Made by a program: the position numbers and the translations under genes. A DNA stretch of 28,106 bases from Rickettsiella sp. Its GTDB lineage: Bacteria; Pseudomonadota; Gammaproteobacteria; Diplorickettsiales; Diplorickettsiaceae. Numbering within the stretch: position 1 is the first letter of the stretch; each line of letters begins with the position of its first letter. Positions 7,749 to 13,212 of this stretch are shown here, piece after piece. The stretch is taken from positions 1-28,106 of the forward strand of contig JAVHYG010000004.1 of the NCBI GenBank assembly GCA_031119195.1, written 5' to 3'. The notes below the pieces were generated by a model. It searched no databases. It saw only the letters and a list, made by a program, of their open reading frames with translations, and was not told the DNA's origin.

Positions 7749-7820
7749 GAAAGGTATCGTATAATAAGTAAAGTAAGATTTAAAATAATTTCCACCTTTC
7801 ATTCGCAAGGAGTGCGCACA

Positions 7821-8414
7821 ATGTGTAAAAAAATTGGGTTAAAGACCTTATTTATTTTCTTCTGTAGCTTTCCAGTTTTGTCGAATGCTTCTATTCCTGG
7901 GTTTTATATTTTAGGTCAAATTGGTTCAGGAAATACCCATGCCGAAGCTTCGGACGCCGCCGCCCTTTCTATTGATAACAAAATAGTTTTTACAGGCCGA
8001 ATTGCCGGAGGCTACCAATTTAATCAAAATCTTGCCGTCGAAATCGGCTACATTCGTTTTTCAAATGTAGACTTTTCCGGCGTTGGCGGTGTTCTGGGCC
8101 AAAACGTTTCTCTAAGTGAAAAAGCAATTGATTTTATGGCAAAACCGATGTTACCTCTTTCTACTAATTTTGATATTTATGCAAAATTGGGTTTAGCTTA
8201 TTTTAAAGCTAAGGGATCAATTATCGTTAATAGAACACCCTATTTAGGTTATTCAGATAGCTGGGTTCCTGCACTAGGTTTAGGATTAAGTTACGATATA
8301 ACACCTAACGTTTTACTTGATTTAGCATGGACTCGCCTACAAAGTGTTGGAGGAAGTCGTGCTATTCCAAGTGCAGACTTTTATTCGGTAGGAGTTGCTT
8401 ATTATTTTGGTTAA
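7821..8414 (+). CDS. OmpA-like outer-membrane beta-barrel protein, paralogue 1
   Basis: First of six tandem small outer-membrane proteins. The 197-aa product starts at ATG 7821 behind AAGGAGTGCGCACA, which rules out the longer upstream frame from 7713. Residues 1-24 form a signal peptide (MCKKIGLKTLFIFF..., cleavage probably after SNA/S). The rest alternates as an 8-stranded OmpA-type barrel: GFYILGQIGSG, GYQFNQNLAVEIGY, IDFMAKPMLP, YAKLGLAYFKA, GLGLSYDITPNVLLDLAW and a final GVAYYFG. It ends in Phe-Gly rather than the terminal aromatic usual for BAM substrates. It is more diverged than paralogues 4-6. A perfect TATAAT (7760-7765) lies 55 bp upstream inside the ubiA 5' end, with no convincing -35. 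Function unknown; no enzyme signature. Confidence 0.88.
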   Translation: MCKKIGLKTLFIFFCSFPVLSNASIPGFYILGQIGSGNTHAEASDAAALSIDNKIVFTGRIAGGYQFNQNLAVEIGYIRFSNVDFSGVGGVLGQNVSLSEKAIDFMAKPMLPLSTNFDIYAKLGLAYFKAKGSIIVNRTPYLGYSDSWVPALGLGLSYDITPNVLLDLAWTRLQSVGGSRAIPSADFYSVGVAYYFG

Positions 8415-8548
8415 CTATCATTTGCCTTGAACTCAACTTTATTACGCTGGTTATGCAAGAGGTCTATTTAATAAGGTTAATTGCATTTAAAATCACAAAT
8501 TTTAATAAAGAGTATGGTTAAAAGAGTGAAATAAAGATAAACTACAAA

Positions 8549-8577
8549 TTGATAACTAACAAACAATACATTAAAAA
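8549..8577 (+). promoter_or_regulatory. Candidate promoter for OMP paralogue 2
   Basis: TTGATA (8549-8554), a 17-bp spacer and TAAAAA (8572-8577) lie 50 bp before the ATG. The geometry matches the stronger promoters of paralogues 3-6 but the -10 is weak. A TATAAT at 8602-8607 is probably too close to the ribosome binding site. Confidence 0.3.
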
Positions 8578-8626
8578 TTAATACGCAGCCTTATTAATAG
8601 CTATAATTCTAAACTCAGGAGGCATT

Positions 8627-9262
8627 ATGCTAAAAAAAATTTCAACTGCCACATTACTGATTTCTTCACTCAGTATGATCCAAGCAGCACGTGCAGAAAT
8701 ACCTGGATTCTATGCCAGCGCACAATTGGGATATGGTAATACCCACATTAATACCAGCAATCTTGTTAACGTTGCCAATGCAGGCACTCCCATTGGTTTA
8801 CCTAATCTCAACAATAATGCGATCGCGTATCGTCTCGCATTTGGTTATCAAATGAATGAAAATTTTGCGGTTGAATTTGGATATCGGCGCTTTAGTAATA
8901 CGGATATAAGCGCTAGTGGCACAAATTATTCAGCGGGCGCTTCTAGTAAAGAAAGAGCCTTTGATTTAGTCGGAAAAAGTATTGTACCGCTCATAAATGG
9001 GCTAAGTGCTTATGGAAAATTAGGTATAGCCTATGTTAAAGCCAACTCTCAGGGATATGCCAGTGCAACATCTCCAGCCACTACATCGTTTAGCAGTTAT
9101 TCTAATACTTTAGAACCTACGTTTGGCTTAGGATTAAGTTATAACTTAAAACCTAATGTACCCATTGACATCTCCTGGAACCGTATCCAAAAATTAGGCG
9201 GCAACAATCATGCACCGAGTAGTGATTTTTATGCTGTCGGTGTTTCTTATTATTTTGGATAA
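8627..9262 (+). CDS. OmpA-like outer-membrane beta-barrel protein, paralogue 2
   Basis: 211 aa, with a strong ribosome binding site (CAGGAGG, 5 bp before ATG). The signal peptide is MLKKISTATLLISSLSMIQA-ARA, with cleavage probably before EIPGFY. Barrel segments follow the family order: FYASAQLGYGNTH, YRLAFGYQMNENFAVEFGYRRF, AFDLVGKSIVP, AYGKLGIAYVKA, TFGLGLSYNLKPNVPIDISW and terminal GVSYYFG. Loop 1 (about residues 40-66) and loop 3 (Ser/Thr/Ala-rich, about 143-165) differ from the other copies. It is 212 bp downstream of paralogue 1 and 451 bp before paralogue 3, so transcription is probably independent. Ligand and role unknown. Confidence 0.88.
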   Translation: MLKKISTATLLISSLSMIQAARAEIPGFYASAQLGYGNTHINTSNLVNVANAGTPIGLPNLNNNAIAYRLAFGYQMNENFAVEFGYRRFSNTDISASGTNYSAGASSKERAFDLVGKSIVPLINGLSAYGKLGIAYVKANSQGYASATSPATTSFSSYSNTLEPTFGLGLSYNLKPNVPIDISWNRIQKLGGNNHAPSSDFYAVGVSYYFG

Positions 9263-9643
9263 CCATCAAAAGTTTTCTACGCTATGTTTTTTAATTAGGA
9301 CATAGTGTTAATTGCATGATGATAGCTAAAAAAAGTTTTTTTTCTTTTATCCTGGCACATTGACGACACACCCTAACATTACTACATAATGTTTTTATTA
9401 AACCTAGCTTAAAACACACTTTTTTAGATATTTTTTTTAAATTAATTTAGGTGTACTGTTATTTAGTGCGAATGAGTCAGAATACGTTTTTTTGATATCG
9501 TATAATGAAGCATGTGTATGTGACAAACGCAGAAAATACTGTGCTTTCTAACTATTATGCAAAATGGCAACATTAAAATAGAAATTTAAGCTATAGGTTA
9601 ATTGTAACAATTAAATTATAATAATATAGAGCAATTCGTTAAA
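9263..9643. other. AT-rich intergenic stretch with no gene seen
   Basis: Between OMP paralogues 2 and 3 I see no convincing reading frame on either strand. A weak 6-bp stem (CTATGT 9282-9287 / ACATAG 9300-9305) and an A-run followed by a T-run near 9328-9353 are the only structures; either might end transcription of paralogue 2. Confidence 0.5.
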
Positions 9644-9672
9644 TTGACAACTTTCAATATAAACGATTAAAT
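9644..9672 (+). promoter_or_regulatory. Promoter for OMP paralogue 3
   Basis: TTGACA (9644-9649), exactly 17 bp, then TTAAAT (9667-9672), 41 bp before the ATG. The same -35 and spacing recur before paralogues 4, 5 and 6, which supports the call. The start-site palindrome of those genes is absent here. Confidence 0.65.
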
Positions 9673-9713
9673 AACGCTTCTTCAATAACAACTCTCGAAC
9701 GGAGAAAATAATA

Positions 9714-10526
9714 ATGCTTAAGAAAATAATAACGACAGGTTTACTAAGTGTTTCCGCGTTAGCTATCATCACTGCTAACGCAGCACCACTGGACAACAAT
9801 AATACTTCAAACACACCTAAAAATCATAAAAGACATAACTACACTGTACACAAAAAGCAAATTGCGCCCGCAAAAGTAAGTGACGATGAAAATGAGGGTG
9901 ATGATAATAAAAATAATAACCAAACTAATCAAACTAACGAAAATCTCCAAACGGCCTCTTTTGAACGTAGCAATAGTGGATTACTTGCGGGTTTCTATGT
10001 CAATGGTCAAGTGGGTTACGCTGATACCCATATGAACTCTAAATTGCCAGCAGAGATAGGCTCGGGTTTATCTAATAATGGCCTTGCTGGTCGTTTAGCC
10101 CTTGGTTATCAATTCAATCAAAATTATGCAGTAGAAGTCGGTTATCTTCAATTACCCGAAGGAAAATTTAATCAAAGCGATGTTATCACTTTATACAATA
10201 AACAAAGTGCTATTGATATTGCAGGGAAAGCAAGTCTTCCTATTACGCATAACGTTAACCTCTATGGAAAACTTGGCGTTGCTTATCTAACGACGAAATT
10301 AGATGAGAAATATGATGACCATGTCACAACTGATAAAACAAATCTAAATGACACTTATGGCATTGCTAGACATCAATGGGCGCCAGAAGCGGTTGTTGGT
10401 ATGGGTTACGACGTTACACCTAATGTCACTGTAGATACTTCTTTCACACACATACATCCTATGGGAAGTGATCGCGCAGGTGGCATTAATTTTCTTGCTG
10501 TGGGTCTCGGGTACACCTTCGGTTAA
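9714..10526 (+). CDS. OmpA-like outer-membrane beta-barrel protein, paralogue 3, with Asn/Lys-rich N-terminal extension
   Basis: 270 aa, about 45-50 longer than paralogues 4-6. The start has ACGGAGAAAATAATAATG. Residues 1-23 are the signal peptide (MLKKIITTGLLSVSALAII..., ANA/AP site). Residues about 24-90 are a low-complexity polar segment: first basic (PKNHKRHNYTVHKKQ), then acidic (DDENEGDD), then Asn/Gln-rich (NNNQTNQTNENLQ). The barrel begins at GFYVNGQVGYADTHM and follows the family: GRLALGYQFNQNYAVEVGY, IDIAGKASLP, YGKLGVAYLTT, VVGMGYDVTPNVTVDTSFTH, terminal GLGYTFG. The extension would sit in the periplasm before strand 1, where it might contact peptidoglycan or another protein; that is inference. 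A strong terminator follows at 10547. Confidence 0.9.
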   Translation: MLKKIITTGLLSVSALAIITANAAPLDNNNTSNTPKNHKRHNYTVHKKQIAPAKVSDDENEGDDNKNNNQTNQTNENLQTASFERSNSGLLAGFYVNGQVGYADTHMNSKLPAEIGSGLSNNGLAGRLALGYQFNQNYAVEVGYLQLPEGKFNQSDVITLYNKQSAIDIAGKASLPITHNVNLYGKLGVAYLTTKLDEKYDDHVTTDKTNLNDTYGIARHQWAPEAVVGMGYDVTPNVTVDTSFTHIHPMGSDRAGGINFLAVGLGYTFG

Positions 10527-10546
10527 TTTTTTTTATGTTCATTTAT

Positions 10547-10578
10547 AAAAACCCCTTTTTAAGGGGTTTTTATTTTTT
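10547..10578 (+). terminator. Rho-independent terminator after OMP paralogue 3
   Basis: Stem AAAAACCCCTT / AAGGGGTTTTT with a 3-nt loop (10547-10571), followed by ATTTTTTT. It isolates paralogue 3 from paralogue 4. Confidence 0.9.
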
Positions 10579-10638
10579 TAATATTTTACTTACATAATTA
10601 ATTATTAATTGCTTATACTAATTATATCTTTAATCTAC

Positions 10639-10677
10639 TTGACAATGCTTGACAATAATATAACTGGACGTTTAAAT
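10639..10677 (+). promoter_or_regulatory. Promoter for OMP paralogue 4, with tandem TTGACA boxes
   Basis: Two TTGACA boxes lie one helical turn apart (10639-10644 and 10649-10654). The second is spaced 17 bp from TTAAAT (10672-10677). The upstream copy may be an alternative -35 or a relic of duplication. Confidence 0.65.
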
Positions 10678-10687
10678 AGGGCTCCGT

Positions 10688-10699
10688 TTAACTAGTTAA
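10688..10699. promoter_or_regulatory. Palindrome at the likely transcription start of OMP paralogue 4
   Basis: TTAACTAGTTAA is a perfect 12-bp palindrome beginning about 11 bp after the -10 box, so near +4 to +15. The same element occurs at the same place before paralogue 5 (extended to 14 bp) and, with one mismatch, paralogue 6. This suggests a dimeric repressor site or a structured mRNA 5' end. Confidence 0.55.
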
Positions 10700-10720
10700 C
10701 CTCTTAGGAGAGAATAATAA

Positions 10721-11398
10721 ATGCTTAAAAATGTACTCACAACGGCTGTACTCGGCGCTTCGGCACTTAGTATTATGGCAGCAAATGCCGCCGCTCCAGG
10801 TGTATATGTAACCGGTCAACTTGGTTACGCAAATACACATATGAGTGATAAAACAAATTTCGCTGCTATTAATAAAGGGATTAAACCAATTCCTGATTTT
10901 AAACCGAATTCAGCGGATGTAACTAACCTTTCGAATAATGGTTTGGCTGGACGTTTAGCCATTGGTTATCAATTCAACCAAAATTTTGCAGTTGAAATGG
11001 GTTATTTACAACTAAACAAAAAGAAAGTTGATGGCACAGTTGATAGACTCCCAGCGTCTATTTCATTACAACAAAATGCCATTGATTTAGTTGGTAAAGG
11101 TATTTTGCCGATTGCTAACAACGTAAATGTCTACGGTAAATTAGGTGTTGCTTATTTAACTACGACAATTGAAGGAAAAGGCCAAGTTGATAAGCTTGTT
11201 CCAGCAACCTTTGATCTCGATGGTACAGCGGGCGTTTCTAAACACAAATGGGCGCCTGAAGCGGCTATTGGTGTAAGCTATGACATTACGCCTAACGTTT
11301 CTGTCGATACCTCCTGGACGCACATCCAACCATTAGGAAGCAAACGACCTGGTAACATCGACTTTGTTGCTGTTGGTCTTGGATATAACTTTGGTTAA
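10721..11398 (+). CDS. OmpA-like outer-membrane beta-barrel protein, paralogue 4
   Basis: 225 aa, ribosome binding site CTTAGGAGAG. The signal peptide is about residues 1-23 (MLKNVLTTAVLGASALSIMA, ANA/AA). Predicted 8-strand barrel: about 27-38 (VYVTGQLGYAN), 74-99 (hairpin with GRLAIGYQFNQNFAVEMGY), 118-147 (NAIDLVGKGILP, YGKLGVAYLTT), 177-203 (APEAAIGVSYDITPNVSVDT) and 213-224 (FVAVGLGYNF). Exposed loops fall at about 40-72, 98-118, 148-176 and 203-212. These are where it differs most from paralogues 5 and 6, while strands are nearly identical. It has its own promoter, palindrome and terminator. Surface-exposed variable loops suggest host contact or antigenic diversity; this is inference. 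Confidence 0.92.
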   Translation: MLKNVLTTAVLGASALSIMAANAAAPGVYVTGQLGYANTHMSDKTNFAAINKGIKPIPDFKPNSADVTNLSNNGLAGRLAIGYQFNQNFAVEMGYLQLNKKKVDGTVDRLPASISLQQNAIDLVGKGILPIANNVNVYGKLGVAYLTTTIEGKGQVDKLVPATFDLDGTAGVSKHKWAPEAAIGVSYDITPNVSVDTSWTHIQPLGSKRPGNIDFVAVGLGYNFG

Positions 11399-11432
11399 TC
11401 GATCAAGCTATTAGCTTTAGTTCTAAAGTTAA

Positions 11433-11462
11433 AAAAAGCCTGGGAATTCCTGGGCTTTTTAT
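11433..11462 (+). terminator. Rho-independent terminator after OMP paralogue 4
   Basis: Fully paired 12-bp hairpin from AAAAAGCCTGGG to CCTGGGCTTTTT around an AATT loop, with two G-T wobbles. It shares the GGAATTCC core with the terminators of paralogues 5 and 6, showing that the duplicated unit includes the 3' flank. Confidence 0.9.
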
Positions 11463-11596
11463 TTGATAGCATCCTTTCCTCGTTTAACTTAGCTTATTTC
11501 ACTCACCTACCTCAAACACGCTAGTGGCTGCTTATAGTTTTTAACGCCTTAGAGCCATCATTTATTTCACCAAGCGATAAACCCTATTAACAAAAC

Positions 11597-11625
11597 TTGA
11601 CAAAGGTCAAATTAGTATAAATAAT
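11597..11625 (+). promoter_or_regulatory. Promoter for OMP paralogue 5
   Basis: TTGACA (11597-11602), 17 bp, AATAAT (11620-11625). Same geometry as the promoters at 9644, 10649 and 12429. Alternative -10 readings inside TATAAATAAT give shorter spacers. Confidence 0.65.
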
Positions 11626-11631
11626 GACCAT

Positions 11632-11645
11632 CTTAACTAGTTAAG
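11632..11645. promoter_or_regulatory. Start-site palindrome of OMP paralogue 5
   Basis: CTTAACTAGTTAAG, a perfect 14-bp palindrome, begins about 7 bp after the -10 box and so should cover the transcription start. It is the longest of the three related copies (others at 10688 and 12464). Confidence 0.55.
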
Positions 11646-11664
11646 CTCTTGGAGAATAATAAAA

Positions 11665-12333
11665 ATGCTTAAAAAAGTACTTACAACCGCGGTGTTAGGT
11701 ATTTCCGCACTGGGCGTTATGGCAGCCAATGCCGCCGCTCCGGGCGTATATGTTACCGGACAGCTCGGTTATGCAAAGGATAAGACTAAACTCACCGCAT
11801 TGAGTCCCAACGCTAAGGCCTATAATCCCTCTTCAATTACGCTATCCAATAACGGTTTAGCAGGTCGTTTAGCGATTGGTTATCAATTTAACCAAAATTT
11901 TGCGGTTGAAATGGGTTATCTGCAGCTTAGTAAAAAGAACCTCAACGGAACACTTTTTACCCCAGCTAGAGGATTTGTTGGTCCTGTCTTAAAGGGTTCA
12001 GCATCACTTCAGCAAAATGCCATTGATATTCTTGGAAAGGGTATTCTTCCTGTTTCTGATAAATTCAATGTGTACGGTAAATTAGGTGTTGCTTACTTAA
12101 CATCTACTGTAAAAGGCAAATATGACGTTGCTGGAAAATCAATCGACTTAAACAATAATACGGCGAATATTGCCAAACACAAATGGGCGCCTGAAGCGGC
12201 TGTTGGTGTGAGCTATGATATTACGCCTAACGTTTCTGTGGATACTTCCTGGACACATATCCAACCATTGGGTAACAAACGTCCTGGTAATATTGATTTT
12301 GTTGCCGTCGGTGTTGCTTATAACTTCGGTTAA
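11665..12333 (+). CDS. OmpA-like outer-membrane beta-barrel protein, paralogue 5
   Basis: 222 aa, ribosome binding site CTTGGAGAATAAT. Signal peptide MLKKVLTTAVLGISALGVMA with ANA/AA cleavage, then the same barrel strands as paralogue 4. Loop 1 is shorter: the THM motif after GYA is missing and replaced by KDKTKLTALSPNAKAYN. Loop 2 carries a Gly/Pro-rich insert (TPARGFVGPVLKG). From the ribosome binding site through the signal peptide the DNA is almost identical to paralogue 6 (11651-11744 against 12483-12576, one difference in about the first 80 bases of coding sequence). The C-terminal third is also near identical. This indicates recent duplication or gene conversion. Ends GVAYNFG. Confidence 0.92.
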   Translation: MLKKVLTTAVLGISALGVMAANAAAPGVYVTGQLGYAKDKTKLTALSPNAKAYNPSSITLSNNGLAGRLAIGYQFNQNFAVEMGYLQLSKKNLNGTLFTPARGFVGPVLKGSASLQQNAIDILGKGILPVSDKFNVYGKLGVAYLTSTVKGKYDVAGKSIDLNNNTANIAKHKWAPEAAVGVSYDITPNVSVDTSWTHIQPLGNKRPGNIDFVAVGVAYNFG

Positions 12334-12351
12334 TCTATTTACCTTAGTTTT

Positions 12352-12380
12352 AAAAACCCAGGAATTCCTGGGTTTTTTTT
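12352..12380 (+). terminator. Rho-independent terminator after OMP paralogue 5
   Basis: Perfect 11-bp stem AAAAACCCAGG / CCTGGGTTTTT with AATT loop, then further T residues. Close relative of the hairpins at 11433 and 13186. Confidence 0.92.
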
Positions 12381-12428
12381 ACTTTTCATTGCAAACCCTA
12401 GGATTTATCCGCTTTTACTTAACAATAG

Positions 12429-12457
12429 TTGACAAATAAAAATAAAGGTAAAATAAT
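12429..12457 (+). promoter_or_regulatory. Promoter for OMP paralogue 6
   Basis: TTGACA (12429-12434), 17 bp, AATAAT (12452-12457), 39 bp before the ATG. A TAAAAT at a shorter spacing (14 bp) is an alternative -10. Confidence 0.65.
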
Positions 12458-12463
12458 GCGCGA

Positions 12464-12475
12464 TTTACTAGTTAA
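12464..12475. promoter_or_regulatory. Start-site palindrome of OMP paralogue 6 (one mismatch)
   Basis: TTTACTAGTTAA differs by one base from the perfect palindrome TTAACTAGTTAA found before paralogues 4 and 5, at the same distance from the -10 box. The decay might relax whatever control the element exerts; this is inference. Confidence 0.45.
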
Positions 12476-12496
12476 GCTTTCTGGAGAATAATAAAA

Positions 12497-13162
12497 ATGC
12501 TTAAAAAAGTACTTACAACCGCGGTGTTAGGTATTTCCACACTGGGCGTTATGGCAGCCAATGCCGCCGCTCCGGGTATCTATGTGGCCGGTCAGCTCGG
12601 ATATGCCAATACACACATGGGCAATAAAACCCATATCGCTGATCTCAATAAACCCAGCGAGTTGCCTTATTTTACGCCCAATTCAGCGAATATAACTAAT
12701 CTTTCAAATAATGGTTTAGCAGGTCGTTTAGCGATTGGTTATCAATTCAACCAAAACTTTGCGGTTGAAATGGGTTATTTACAACTCAATAAAAAGAAAG
12801 TGGATGGAAATGCCGATGAAATTCCAGCTTCTGCTTCATTGCATCAAAATGCTATTGATTTAGTTGGAAAGGGGATTCTTCCTATTTCTGATAAATTCAA
12901 TGTGTATGGTAAGTTAGGTGTAGCTTATTTAACTACCTCGATTAAGGATAAAGTTGATTTTGAACAAGCTACCTATGATCTAAATAAAGCAGCAGGTATT
13001 GCTAAACACAAATGGGCGCCTGAAGCGGCTGTTGGTATGAGCTATGACATTACGCCTAACGTTTCTGTTGATACCTCCTGGACACATATCCAACCATTGG
13101 GTAACAAACGTCCTGGTAACATTGACTTTGTAGCGGTTGGTTTAGGTTATAGCTTCGGTTAA
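12497..13162 (+). CDS. OmpA-like outer-membrane beta-barrel protein, paralogue 6
   Basis: 221 aa, ribosome binding site CTGGAGAATAAT. Signal peptide MLKKVLTTAVLGISTLGVMA, then barrel strands shared with paralogues 4 and 5 (VAGQLGYANTHM, GRLAIGYQFNQNFAVEMGY, NAIDLVGKGILP, YGKLGVAYLTT, WAPEAAVGMSYDITP) and terminal GLGYSFG. Its loops resemble paralogue 4 (NKKKVDG in loop 2), while its leader and signal peptide are nearly identical to paralogue 5. The gene is thus mosaic relative to its neighbours, as expected from recombination inside the array. It converges on uvrA with a shared hairpin terminator between them. Confidence 0.92.
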   Translation: MLKKVLTTAVLGISTLGVMAANAAAPGIYVAGQLGYANTHMGNKTHIADLNKPSELPYFTPNSANITNLSNNGLAGRLAIGYQFNQNFAVEMGYLQLNKKKVDGNADEIPASASLHQNAIDLVGKGILPISDKFNVYGKLGVAYLTTSIKDKVDFEQATYDLNKAAGIAKHKWAPEAAVGMSYDITPNVSVDTSWTHIQPLGNKRPGNIDFVAVGLGYSFG

Positions 13163-13185
13163 TCGATTAGTCTACCTTAGTTTTG

Positions 13186-13211
13186 AAAACCCGGGAATTC
13201 CTGGGTTTTTT
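13186..13211. terminator. Hairpin terminator between OMP paralogue 6 and convergent uvrA
   Basis: Stem AAAACCCGGG / CCTGGGTTTT with AATT loop (one G-T wobble), T-tract on the plus strand and A-rich arm giving T residues on the minus strand. It probably ends transcripts from both sides; the uvrA stop codon is only 2 bp away. Confidence 0.85.
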
Positions 13212-13212
13212 A

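Noticed and set aside
7713..7820. Longer 233-aa start for OMP paralogue 1
   Set aside because: It would mask the signal peptide and overlap ubiA; ATG 7821 has a strong Shine-Dalgarno and opens directly with the signal peptide.
12215..12439. 74-aa frame across the end of OMP paralogue 5
   Set aside because: It is an alternate frame of the barrel gene and its terminator, with no start signal or known motif.
7713..13211. CRISPR-like array from the repeated segments in the OMP region
   Set aside because: The repeats are paralogous genes and their flanks spaced at 800-1000 bp, not short direct repeats with uniform spacers.
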